From Liminaster sp045576355 (GTDB taxonomy: Bacteria > Bacteroidota > Bacteroidia > Bacteroidales > UBA3663), in assembly GCA_045576355.1 (NCBI GenBank), contig JAZNGG010000015.1, forward strand, positions 23,428 to 87,427: a DNA stretch of 64,000 nt, in the 5' to 3' direction. Position numbers and translations under genes: made by a program. Shown one piece after another: positions 53,964-62,833 of the stretch. Each line of letters begins with the position of its first letter. Positions within the stretch are counted from its first letter, which is position 1. The notes beneath the pieces are model-generated. The model was not told where the DNA came from. It ran no database searches and worked only from the letters and a program-made list of their open reading frames with translations.

Positions 53964-55220
53964 ATGGCAGTTAGCGAAATACTATTCAAGGGATTACCAT
54001 TTCGGCCGGACCAAAATCAGGTGTTCTACATCGAAAATGGTTATGACTCGGATGCCAATAACTACATCTGCAGCAACTATTTTGATTTGAAATCCATGTT
54101 TGCCGAAATAGGCATGGATTTCTATTATCTGCCCTACTTACTGCGAGAGCATGACATTGAAGCGAAGGTCCGATATTATGCCCCTTACCTATCCCAAAAT
54201 CTCGTCACAGAGGTGAGGAGTAATGCTTTCGTTCCGTATATATCAGAAGCAGACACGCAGAAGACCTTGAAACCATCCATTATTTTCGAAGGGACGCAGA
54301 CGGGATTGGGTGGAGTCACCAGGTTCTTACAAGTACCGCTGTCGGACATCGACCTCACAAAGTCTGAATCTATTGAAATCCTAAGACGGCTGGTCATGGA
54401 AAGGCGAGATGCATATTACGGAGAGTTACTATGTATCCGGCAAGACAACATCACATCGGCCTGCGAATCTTTAAGCATGGACTTCGAAGATGCCTGTGCC
54501 AACGATATGTCAGTGCCTTCTTCGACTGATGCGCCTCCTGAAATTGATGAAGAGCCTGAAAAAAAGGGGAATCGTCACAACAAACCCAACGCATCCGACA
54601 AAAGATCAAGCATATCCGGACGGATCTTAAGATACTTCCGCACGAATAAAGGCAGATACATAGACACCGATGTCGTCTCCGAGACTGCAGAAGAAATCGC
54701 TGATGCCCAGAGTCTTCTTGAGACGGAAAAAGTGCTGCACGAGCTTCGTATGACCGTCCAGAAGCTCAGACTTGAAGGTGTTTCATTGATGGCGATCCAT
54801 GAGTTCATCGACAAGCAGGAGCCATTATCTCACATGATAATCACTCCTGACTATCGCATCATCCTCCCGGACTACAATGACATGGAGATAGAAATGGGCG
54901 CTTTGCCTAAAGCCATCTATTTTCTCTTCCTGCGCTATCCCGAAGGCATCATCTACAAGCACATGCAGGATTATTACAACGAGCTTCTCAACATCTATCG
55001 GCAGCTACGCCCCAACACAGATGAAGCACGGCTCAACCTCACCATAACCAAAGTGGTCAACCCCCTAGGCAATGCCTTAAATGAGAATCTCGCAAGAGTG
55101 AGAAAGGCCTTCGTGGAGAAATTTGACGAGCATCTGGCCGGCAACTACATCATAACCGGAGAACGTGGCTCCCAATATCTGATCCCCCTCGATCGTACAT
55201 TGATTACTTGGGAGGAATAA
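53964..55220 (+). CDS. Uncharacterised 418-aa protein downstream of the VWA gene
   Basis: I do not recognise the family. It is soluble, with no signal peptide or membrane segment. Three regions are visible. Residues ~1-165 are a globular N-terminal part with many Tyr/Phe (FYYLPYLLREHDIEAKVRYY). About 166-240 is a charged, Pro/Asp/Lys-rich linker (DEEPEKKGNRHNKPN). About 245-418 is mainly helical (VLHELRMTVQKLRLEGVS, then ALPKAIYFLFLRYPEGIIYK and a terminal GSQYLIPLDRTLITWEE). The final segment, with a small-domain look, resembles parts of conserved Bacteroidales hypothetical proteins. Genomic pairing with the VWA gene suggests a joint function. It ends at a strong terminator. Confidence 0.75.
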   Translation: MAVSEILFKGLPFRPDQNQVFYIENGYDSDANNYICSNYFDLKSMFAEIGMDFYYLPYLLREHDIEAKVRYYAPYLSQNLVTEVRSNAFVPYISEADTQKTLKPSIIFEGTQTGLGGVTRFLQVPLSDIDLTKSESIEILRRLVMERRDAYYGELLCIRQDNITSACESLSMDFEDACANDMSVPSSTDAPPEIDEEPEKKGNRHNKPNASDKRSSISGRILRYFRTNKGRYIDTDVVSETAEEIADAQSLLETEKVLHELRMTVQKLRLEGVSLMAIHEFIDKQEPLSHMIITPDYRIILPDYNDMEIEMGALPKAIYFLFLRYPEGIIYKHMQDYYNELLNIYRQLRPNTDEARLNLTITKVVNPLGNALNENLARVRKAFVEKFDEHLAGNYIITGERGSQYLIPLDRTLITWEE

Positions 55221-55267
55221 CCTCTTTTCATCGGCTCAAACATTCTTTCATCCTTGATATATACCCT

Positions 55268-55305
55268 AAAGATGGCGGCATCGTAATGCCTCGCCATCTT
55301 TTTTT
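55268..55305 (+). terminator. Terminator after the 418-aa protein
   Basis: Outer stem AAAGATGGC / GCCATCTTT around an inner GGCAT-CGTA-ATGCC hairpin, followed by a T-run. The remaining gap to 55725 has a TAAATTTG box (55444-55451, with TTTG 22 bases upstream) and a ~54-codon frame from 55455 that I cannot support as a gene. Confidence 0.85.
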
Positions 55306-55724
55306 GGCCCCAATAGATCTTATTATAGATTTCGCTAAAGACAAAGACTGCACAAACAGCAAAAAGAGGAGGAGGAAACTTTCTTTCGGCAGACAAAATA
55401 TCATTTTTTTAACCCAATTTGTCTGTAACACAAAAAAAATATGTAAATTTGTCAATGGTATTCGTGTGGATTATCTCATTCATACCTTCAAAACCCTATA
55501 AGTCACCAACAAACTCCCAAAACACACCTACAAAATCTCATTACTCTCCATATCCTCCACTCATACAGACACATCAAGTTGAGATCTGTCGATACACAGA
55601 TCGGCACATAGTCTGAAAAGGAAAGACTAAATTCCACTACTTCACACATTAATCATAATACTATAATAAAAGACACCAGCCCATGCTAACAATAATCGCA
55701 AATACAGAAACGAGACATAGGGAT

Positions 55725-55809
55725 AAAAAAAAGTCCCCCGTTAAAGGACGAGGGAACCTGATGTTTTCACAACGGAATAATCCTTATTGTGATTTGCTAA
55801 AAATTAGTA
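55725..55809 (-). ncRNA. tracrRNA of the type II-C CRISPR system
   Basis: Reading the minus strand from about 55809, the first ~24 nt are the anti-repeat. It is complementary to the 5' part of the crRNA repeat over a 12-nt and a 10-nt perfect block separated by a small bulge (55788-55811 on the plus strand). An AAGGATTATTCCG segment follows, comparable to the nexus region of other tracrRNAs. A GC-rich hairpin (CCCTCG / CGGGGG) and eight T then end the transcript. Predicted length is about 83 nt. It is transcribed divergently from cas9. Confidence 0.88.
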
Positions 55810-55812
55810 CGG

Positions 55813-55843
55813 CAAATATATATAGTTTTTGAATACAATACAA
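55813..55843 (-). promoter_or_regulatory. tracrRNA promoter
   Basis: Minus strand TTG (55843-55841), 20 bases, TATATTTG (55820-55813). Transcription would start at the first base or two of the anti-repeat. Confidence 0.75.
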
Positions 55844-55885
55844 TATTTATCGATAATTTTTCAAAATAATATAAAATAAATCAAT

Positions 55886-58800
55886 ATGAAAAAGATTTTA
55901 GGCCTTGATTTAGGTACAAATAGTATCGGATGGGCAGTAATCACTGCTAATGTAGATGATAATGGCAATCTTCAATTAAATAAAATTGATGCTGCCGGAA
56001 GTCGGATTATTCCTATGGACGCTGCTGTGTTGGGAGATTTTGACCGTGGTAAATCCATTTCACAAACGGCTGAAAGAACAAGATTGCGTGGCATGCGGCA
56101 TTTGCGCGAAAGGTGTTTGCTTCGTAGAGAACGTTTGCACCGCGTGTTGGATATTCTTGGGTTCTTACCTTCTCACTATTCTAAGGCTTTGAATCGTTAT
56201 GGTCAAATCAAGGAAGGTGAAGAACCTAAATTGTCATGGCATAAGAATGAAGCCGGAAAATATGAGTTCCTATTTAAAGACTCCTTCAATGAAATGTTGA
56301 AGGATTTCAGTGGAAAGAAAATACCATATGATTGGACTATCTATTATCTTCGCAAAAAAGCTTTGACTCAAAAGATATCAAAGGAGGAATTGGCTTGGGT
56401 TTTGTTAAACTTCAATCAGAAGCGTGGATATTATCAACGTTCTGCTGAAGAAATAAAAAATGAATCAATAGAAAGTCTTAAAGTAAATAATGTTGTCAAA
56501 AGAGAGAAAGATAAGAAAAGTGAGAAGTATTGGTATGATGTTCATTTGGAAAATGAGTGTATATATAAAGCTGCATTTTATAATGATATATCTTCATGGG
56601 AATCTCAGTATAAGGAATTCATTATTACAAATACAACCTTAAAAGATGGAACAGTAAAGCAAAATTTTTCCATTTTGCCATCTTTTGATGAAATTGACAA
56701 GTTGAATGAGAAACAAAAAAATAAACTTTATGAAAAGATAAAACTTAGAACTGAAAAGACGATTGCTGATACAGGTAAAACCGTAGGTGCATACATCTAT
56801 GATTCCATTCTTCAGAATCCAAGTCAGAAAGTACGTGGTAAGTTGGTGCGTACTATCGAGAGAAAATTCTATAAGGATGAACTGATTAAGATTTTGAACA
56901 AGCAGACAGAGTATCATGAAGAATTGAAGGATGATAATTTGTATAAAGCATGTATTAAAGAATTGTACCAAAGCAATGAAGCATATCGACAAAATATATC
57001 CAATCGAGATTTCACTTATCTGTTTGTGGATGATATTTTGTTCTATCATCGTCCATTGAAGACGAAGAAATCATTGATTGCTGATTGTCCGTATGAAGAA
57101 CATATTGTTGTAGATAAGGTTACGGGTGAAGAAAGGCATTATGGCATCAAGTGTATAGCCAAATCGCATCCTTTGTATCAAGAGTTCCGTATGTGGCAAT
57201 TCGTTAGTAATTTGCGTATATATAAAAAGGATTTGGCGAATGATGTAGATGTTACTAATGATCTCTTGAAAACAGAAAAAGATTATGTGGATTTGTTTAA
57301 TTGGTTGAATGACAAAAAGAGTATCAATCAAAAGAGTTTCTTGCAATATAAGAATTTCGGATTGAAAAAGAATGAGGTAAACTATCGTTGGAACTATGTG
57401 GAAGACAAGGATTATCCTTGTAATGAAACACGTGCGCAAATCTTGTCTTATTTGACAAAAGCAGGCATTAAATCTAAATTCATGACCACTGAGATAGAAC
57501 AGAAATTGTGGCATGTATTGTACTCTGTGGACGATAAAGAAGATTTGGAGAAGGCTTTGCGCAAATTTGCCAATAAGTATAAATTGAATGAATCGTTTGT
57601 GGCTACTTTCAAAAAGTTCCCACCTTTTAAAAAGGAATATGGTGCATACTCGGCAAAGGCAATCAAGAAGTTGCTGCCTCTGATGAGAATGGGGGAATAT
57701 TGGTCTGAAAGCGAAATCGATCGAAACACTTGTGACCGTATAAACAAGATTATAACAGGAGAATATGATGAGAAAATAAAGAATAGGGTCAGGGAAAAAG
57801 CCATGAACCTTACAGATATATCATCGTTCAGAGGGCTTCCTCTTTGGTTGGCTTGTTACATTGTTTACAATCGTCATTCGGAGGCAAAAGATATCGCTAA
57901 ATGGGAAACGCCAGATGATTTGCAGAAGTATTTAGATTCTTTCAAGCAACATTCTTTGCGTAATCCGATTGTAGAGCAAGTTATAACCGAAACACTTCGT
58001 ACCGTACGTGATATTTGGAAGAAATATGAACATATTGATGAAATACATGTGGAGCTTGGACGTGAAATGAAGAATCCTGCTGATAAGCGGAAGCAGATGA
58101 CGCGACAAATTACTGATAACGAAAATGCAAATTTACGTATCAAGGCATTGTTGATGGAATTTGCAAATCAGGAGTTTGAGATAGAAAATGTACGTCCTTA
58201 TTCACCGAGCCAACAAGATATCTTGCGTATCTATGAGGATGGTGTGCAGAATAGCGTGGACAGTATTCCAGAGGATATTGAAAGTGTATTGAAGAAATTC
58301 AGGGAAAGCGATGTAAATAGACGTCCAACAAGAAATGAAGTTCTTCGATATAAACTTTGGTTGGATCAGAAATATCGTTCGCCCTATACCGGTCAACCTA
58401 TTCCGTTGGCCAAATTGTTTACGTCAGCGTATGAAATAGAACATGTGATTCCTCAATCCCGATATTTTGATGATTCCTTCTCGAATAAGGTCATTTGTGA
58501 ATCGGGAGTAAATAATTTGAAAAACAATCTTTTGGGATATGAATTTATCAAGGAGCATCATGGCGAGAAGGTAGAATTACCTTCTGGCAAAGTAGTTACT
58601 ATATTTACGGAAGACGAATACAAACAATTTGTCAAAGACCATTACAGCCGTAATCGTGCCAAGATGCGTAAGTTGATGATGGATACTATTCCCGAAGATT
58701 TCATTGCCAGACAATTGAATGATAGCCGATATATCAGTAAGGTGGTGAAAGGGTTGCTCTCAAATATGGTTCGTGAAGAGGGTGAGGAAGAAACGATTTC

Positions 58801-60418
58801 CAAGAATGTGATTGTTTGTACCGGTGGTGTAACGGATAGATTGAAAAAAGATTGGGGACTAAACGATGTGTGGAATAAAATTATTCTGCCTCGTTTCAAT
58901 CGTCTCAATCAAATGACGGGTACAACTCAGTTTACCGCAAAGACAACAAATGGTCATGAAATTCCTTCTATGCCATTGGAACTCCAAAAAGGATTTAATA
59001 AGAAGCGTATTGATCATCGTCATCATGCTATGGATGCCATAGTTATCGCTTGTACTAATAGAAACATTGTCAGTTATTTGAATAATGAATCAGCAAGTAG
59101 TAAATCTAAAATATCACGCTATGATTTGCAAAATTTGATGTGCAACAAGGTTAAGACGGATGACAAAGGTAATAATAAATGGATGATAAAGAAACCCTGG
59201 GATTCGTTTACAGAAGATGTATATCAGGTGTTAAGTGATATAGTAGTCAGCTTTAAACAGAACTTACGTGTTATCAATAAGGCAACCAACATGTATGTTC
59301 GTTTTGAGGAAGGAAAGAAGAAACTTGTTAAACAAGAAGGTGCTAATTGGGCCATTCGTAAGTCTATGCATAAGGATACCATGTATGGAGAAGTGAATTT
59401 ACGTAAAAATGAAACTGTATCATTGAATGAAGCAATCAAGAATCCTTCAAGAATTGTGGAAAAAGATTTTAAGAGGAAACTCCAGTCTTTATTAAAACAG
59501 GGGTATGATGCAAATAAAATAAAGAAATACTTTGAAGATAATAAGGATATTTGGCAAGACATTGATTTGTCAAAGATCAAGGTGTATTATTTCACAAAAG
59601 AAACGAAAGATAGATTCTTTGCAACAAGAAAGGCTTTGGATGCAAGCTTTAATAAAAAGAAGATAGAGGAAAGTATCACAGACTCCGGTATTCAAAAGAT
59701 TTTGTTACGGCATTTGGAATCGAAGGATAATAATCCCGAAATGGCATTTTCTCCGGATGGTATTGATGAAATGAATAGAAATATTATTCTGTTAAATAAT
59801 GGAAAATTCCATCAACCTATTTTGAAGGTGCGTGTATATGAAAAGGCTGATAAGTATGCTGTTGGGCAAAAGGGTAACAAGTCATCCAAATTTGTAGAAG
59901 CTGATAAAGGTACTAATTTATATTTTGCTGTTTATGAAACAGAAACGTTGAATGAAGATACAGGCAATGTTGTGAAGAAAAGAACTTATGCAACCATTCC
60001 ATTAAATGTTGTCATGGAGAGATTGAAGCAAGGACTTTCACCGGCACCGGCTGATGAAAATGGTAATGATCCGAAGTTTGTTTTGTCTCCTAATGATTTA
60101 GTTTATGTACCATCAGAAATAGAAATGAAGAACGGAATAAATGAAAAAATTTTGGATACATCTCGTGTATATAAATTTGTAGACGCAAGTGATACTACTG
60201 CAAATTTTATACCTTGTACAGTTGCTAATATTATATATTCATTACCCAAGTCATTAGCTGAGATCTTTTGTAAAAATGAGACCGTTGTGCAAAATGAATT
60301 TGGAAAAGGAAGTCCTCAGTCTAAAAATCAACGAGCTTTAACAGGTGAAATGATAAAAGAAATTTGTCTTCCTGTTAAGCTTGATAGATTAGGAAATATA
60401 ACAAAAATCGGCTATTGA
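55886..60418 (+). CDS. cas9: CRISPR-associated endonuclease Cas9, type II-C (long form)
   Basis: 1510 aa, long for Cas9 and in the range of Bacteroidetes II-C proteins. RuvC-I begins at the N-terminus with D8 in LGLDLGTNSIGWAV, followed by the Arg-rich bridge helix (about 62-92, RTRLRGMRHLRERCLLRRERL). RuvC-II has E723 in HVELGRE. The HNH domain has H853 in YEIEHVIPQ and the Asn cluster VNNLKNNLLG. RuvC-III has H1047 and D1050 in HHAMDAIVIA. Both nuclease sites look intact. The C-terminal ~400 residues contain the PAM-interacting region. The gene is AT-rich (a sample, 56221-56280, has 20 G/C of 60). No consensus promoter is evident in its 75-base upstream gap beyond TAGTTTTTG at 55823. Confidence 0.98.
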   Translation: MKKILGLDLGTNSIGWAVITANVDDNGNLQLNKIDAAGSRIIPMDAAVLGDFDRGKSISQTAERTRLRGMRHLRERCLLRRERLHRVLDILGFLPSHYSKALNRYGQIKEGEEPKLSWHKNEAGKYEFLFKDSFNEMLKDFSGKKIPYDWTIYYLRKKALTQKISKEELAWVLLNFNQKRGYYQRSAEEIKNESIESLKVNNVVKREKDKKSEKYWYDVHLENECIYKAAFYNDISSWESQYKEFIITNTTLKDGTVKQNFSILPSFDEIDKLNEKQKNKLYEKIKLRTEKTIADTGKTVGAYIYDSILQNPSQKVRGKLVRTIERKFYKDELIKILNKQTEYHEELKDDNLYKACIKELYQSNEAYRQNISNRDFTYLFVDDILFYHRPLKTKKSLIADCPYEEHIVVDKVTGEERHYGIKCIAKSHPLYQEFRMWQFVSNLRIYKKDLANDVDVTNDLLKTEKDYVDLFNWLNDKKSINQKSFLQYKNFGLKKNEVNYRWNYVEDKDYPCNETRAQILSYLTKAGIKSKFMTTEIEQKLWHVLYSVDDKEDLEKALRKFANKYKLNESFVATFKKFPPFKKEYGAYSAKAIKKLLPLMRMGEYWSESEIDRNTCDRINKIITGEYDEKIKNRVREKAMNLTDISSFRGLPLWLACYIVYNRHSEAKDIAKWETPDDLQKYLDSFKQHSLRNPIVEQVITETLRTVRDIWKKYEHIDEIHVELGREMKNPADKRKQMTRQITDNENANLRIKALLMEFANQEFEIENVRPYSPSQQDILRIYEDGVQNSVDSIPEDIESVLKKFRESDVNRRPTRNEVLRYKLWLDQKYRSPYTGQPIPLAKLFTSAYEIEHVIPQSRYFDDSFSNKVICESGVNNLKNNLLGYEFIKEHHGEKVELPSGKVVTIFTEDEYKQFVKDHYSRNRAKMRKLMMDTIPEDFIARQLNDSRYISKVVKGLLSNMVREEGEEETISKNVIVCTGGVTDRLKKDWGLNDVWNKIILPRFNRLNQMTGTTQFTAKTTNGHEIPSMPLELQKGFNKKRIDHRHHAMDAIVIACTNRNIVSYLNNESASSKSKISRYDLQNLMCNKVKTDDKGNNKWMIKKPWDSFTEDVYQVLSDIVVSFKQNLRVINKATNMYVRFEEGKKKLVKQEGANWAIRKSMHKDTMYGEVNLRKNETVSLNEAIKNPSRIVEKDFKRKLQSLLKQGYDANKIKKYFEDNKDIWQDIDLSKIKVYYFTKETKDRFFATRKALDASFNKKKIEESITDSGIQKILLRHLESKDNNPEMAFSPDGIDEMNRNIILLNNGKFHQPILKVRVYEKADKYAVGQKGNKSSKFVEADKGTNLYFAVYETETLNEDTGNVVKKRTYATIPLNVVMERLKQGLSPAPADENGNDPKFVLSPNDLVYVPSEIEMKNGINEKILDTSRVYKFVDASDTTANFIPCTVANIIYSLPKSLAEIFCKNETVVQNEFGKGSPQSKNQRALTGEMIKEICLPVKLDRLGNITKIGY

Positions 60419-60419
60419 T

Positions 60420-61436
60420 ATGAATTTGCATGATAAAGGACAAATCATTCTCTATCAAACACAAGATGGGGAAAGCAAGATAGAAGTAGCTCTTTCCAAT
60501 GAAACTGTTTGGTTGACTATAGACCAAATGGCAGAATTGTTTCAACGAAATAAGTCTACTATATCAAGACATATAAAGAATGTATTTGAGGAAGGCGAAT
60601 TAAATAAAGAAGTGGTTGTTGCAAAATATGCAACAACCACTCAACACGGAGCTATTGAAGGTAAACAACAAACACATTTGGTTGACTATTACAACCTTGA
60701 TATGATAATCAGTGTGGGATATCGTGTCAAGTCTTATCGGGGTGTACAGTTTCGCATCTGGGCAACCCAAGTATTGAAAGAGTATTTGATAAAAGGATTT
60801 GCATTGAATGATGAGTTATTAAAAAATGCAGGAGGTGGAAACTATTTCGATGAACTCCTTTCTCGTATTCGTGACATCCGTTCTTCTGAAAAGATTTTTT
60901 ATAGGAAGGTGTTGGAAATATATGCGCTCAGTATTGATTATGACCCTCGGACAGAAGTGACCAAACACTTCTTTGCAACCGTACAAAACAAAATGCATTT
61001 TGCTGTACATGGACATACGGCTGCTGAAGTAATTTATAATCGAGCAGATGCGGAAAAGGATTTTATGGGATTAACTACATGGACGGGCATGTTTCCCAAA
61101 AAGAATGATGCGGAATATGCTAAGAATTATTTGACCGAAGAAGAATTGGATATATTGAACCGTATCGTAAATCTTTTTTTGGACTTTGCGGAACTACAAG
61201 CAAAAAATCATACTCCTATGTACATGAAGGACTGGATTCAGAAATTGGATGATTTCTTGAAATTGTCGGGCAAGGATCTGTTAACTCATGCAGGAACAAT
61301 TTCATCAGAAGTTGCCAAATTGAAGGCTGATACCGAATATGATAAATTCAAAGAGAGGACACAATATCAACTTTCTACTGTCGAATTACATTTCATTGAG
61401 AATTTTGAACGCGAACAAAAGAAATTGAGAAACTAA
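60420..61436 (+). CDS. RhuM family protein inserted in the cas operon
   Basis: 338 aa. Its ATG begins one base after the cas9 stop, and cas1 starts 10 bases after its own stop, so it is embedded in the operon. Residues ~30-60 form a DNA-binding-like helical segment (TIDQMAELFQRNKSTISRHI). The middle GYRVKSYRGVQFRIWATQVLKEYLIKG (in two parts) and the later HGHTAAEVIYNRADAEKDFMGL are hallmarks of the RhuM family, known as a Salmonella pathogenicity-island 'virulence protein' of unclear biochemistry. Related N-terminal domains occur in phage and toxin-antitoxin proteins. It is AT-rich like cas9 (22 G/C of 60 at 60481-60540). No role in CRISPR immunity is established. Confidence 0.9.
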   Translation: MNLHDKGQIILYQTQDGESKIEVALSNETVWLTIDQMAELFQRNKSTISRHIKNVFEEGELNKEVVVAKYATTTQHGAIEGKQQTHLVDYYNLDMIISVGYRVKSYRGVQFRIWATQVLKEYLIKGFALNDELLKNAGGGNYFDELLSRIRDIRSSEKIFYRKVLEIYALSIDYDPRTEVTKHFFATVQNKMHFAVHGHTAAEVIYNRADAEKDFMGLTTWTGMFPKKNDAEYAKNYLTEEELDILNRIVNLFLDFAELQAKNHTPMYMKDWIQKLDDFLKLSGKDLLTHAGTISSEVAKLKADTEYDKFKERTQYQLSTVELHFIENFEREQKKLRN

Positions 61437-61446
61437 TCTTTTGCCT

Positions 61447-62385
61447 ATGATCAAGAAAACCCTCTATTTCGGCAATCCCGCTTACCTGTCTTTGCGGCTC
61501 AATCAGTTGGTCATCAAACTTCCCGAAGTGGAAAAAAACGACACCCTCTCCGATGCATTCAAGCAGCAACACGAAGTGACTAAACCCATCGAGGACATCG
61601 GAGTGGTCATCCTCGATCACAAACAGATCACCATCACCTCCGGAGCCATCGAGGCGCTGCTGGACAACAACTGCGCCCTCATCACTTGCGATAGCCACAG
61701 CATGCCCGTCGGATTGATGTTGCCGCTATATGGCAACACGACGCAAAATGAACGATTCCGCCACCAGTTAGACTCCTCTCTCCCTCTGCGCAAACAACTT
61801 TGGCAACAGACCATACAGACCAAGATTGCCAACCAAGCCGCTGTGCTCTCCCGATGTCGCGACGAAGAGGTACGCTGCATGCAAGTGTGGGCGAAAGAGG
61901 TGCGCAGCGGAGACCCGGACAATCTGGAGGGAAGAGCTGCCGCCTACTACTGGAAGTATCTGTTCGGGACCCATATAGAGGGATTCATTCGCGATCGAGA
62001 TGGTGTACCGCCCAACAATCTGCTCAATTACGGCTATGCCATCTTGCGTGCCGTCATTGCTCGCGCCTTAGTGTCGAGCGGCCTGTTGCCCACCCTCGGC
62101 ATACATCACCACAATCGTTATAACGCCTACTGCCTTGCCGATGACATCATGGAGCCTTATCGCCCATACGTCGATGAACTGGTATTTCGCCTGATCAAGA
62201 CCAAAGGCCTGCCCACCGATGGACTGACGCGCGCATGGAAAGCCGAACTCCTCACCATCCCCACCCTCGATGTGGTCATCGGAGGTAAACGCAGTCCTCT
62301 GATGGTGGCAGCGACTCAAACCTCCGCGTCGCTCTACAAATGCTTCAGTGGAGAACTGCGAAAAGTGGTCTATCCGGAAATGTAA
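61447..62385 (+). CDS. cas1: CRISPR-associated endonuclease Cas1 (type II)
   Basis: 312 aa from the ATG at 61447; a TTG two codons earlier is possible. It starts IKKTLYFGNPAYLSLRLNQL as type II-C Cas1 does. The catalytic metal ligands are visible: E161 in NLEGRAAAYYWKYLFG, H220 in LGIHHHN and E236 in ADDIMEPYRPYVDE. With Cas2 it integrates new spacers. Composition is GC-rich (36 G/C of 60 at 61621-61680), unlike cas9 and rhuM but like the surrounding chromosome. Confidence 0.97.
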   Translation: MIKKTLYFGNPAYLSLRLNQLVIKLPEVEKNDTLSDAFKQQHEVTKPIEDIGVVILDHKQITITSGAIEALLDNNCALITCDSHSMPVGLMLPLYGNTTQNERFRHQLDSSLPLRKQLWQQTIQTKIANQAAVLSRCRDEEVRCMQVWAKEVRSGDPDNLEGRAAAYYWKYLFGTHIEGFIRDRDGVPPNNLLNYGYAILRAVIARALVSSGLLPTLGIHHHNRYNAYCLADDIMEPYRPYVDELVFRLIKTKGLPTDGLTRAWKAELLTIPTLDVVIGGKRSPLMVAATQTSASLYKCFSGELRKVVYPEM

Positions 62386-62391
62386 ACGATT

Positions 62392-62724
62392 ATGCAACGA
62401 TTTAGTGAATATCGCATCATGTGGATATTAGTCCTATTTGATCTGCCCACCGAGACCAAGCGGGATCGGAAAGCATCAGCCGAGTTTAGAAAAAATCTTT
62501 TGAAAGATGGGTTCACAATGTTTCAGTTCTCCAGTTACATCCGACATTGCGCCAGCATCGAGAATGCCCAGGTACATATAAAAAGAGTTAAATCTTTCAT
62601 GCCGGAGTTCGGAAAAGTCGGAATGCTATGTATAACTGACAAACAGTTCGGCAATATGGAGATTTTCTACGGCAAGAAGCAGGCACGAAGTCCTGTGCAG
62701 GGAATACAACTTGAACTCTTTTGA
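62392..62724 (+). CDS. cas2: CRISPR-associated protein Cas2
   Basis: 110 aa. Ferredoxin-fold with IMWILVLFDLPTETKRDRK (the conserved Asp in LFDLP) and FRKNLLKDGFTMFQFSSYIRH, typical of type II Cas2. It is the structural bridge of the Cas1-Cas2 integrase. It follows cas1 by six bases and ends five bases before the operon terminator. Confidence 0.97.
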   Translation: MQRFSEYRIMWILVLFDLPTETKRDRKASAEFRKNLLKDGFTMFQFSSYIRHCASIENAQVHIKRVKSFMPEFGKVGMLCITDKQFGNMEIFYGKKQARSPVQGIQLELF

Positions 62725-62728
62725 AAAC

Positions 62729-62760
62729 AATAAAACCTACCGGCTCGGGTAGGTTTTATT
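62729..62760. terminator. Bidirectional terminator between cas2 and the CRISPR array
   Basis: 12-bp perfect stem AATAAAACCTAC / GTAGGTTTTATT (62729-62740 / 62749-62760). It can stop the cas operon on the plus strand and crRNA transcripts arriving on the minus strand. The 73 bases from here to the first repeat are AT-rich and could serve as leader. Confidence 0.85.
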
Positions 62761-62833
62761 ATTAAAAGACATTCTTTTTTCTTTTGCAATTTTGTCTATA
62801 TCCATCTGATTCTTAACAGCTTTCACGAATCGA

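Noticed and set aside
55455..55616. Possible 54-codon gene before the tracrRNA
   Set aside because: The ATG is only four bases after a -7 box, the translation is low-complexity and there is no recognisable family.
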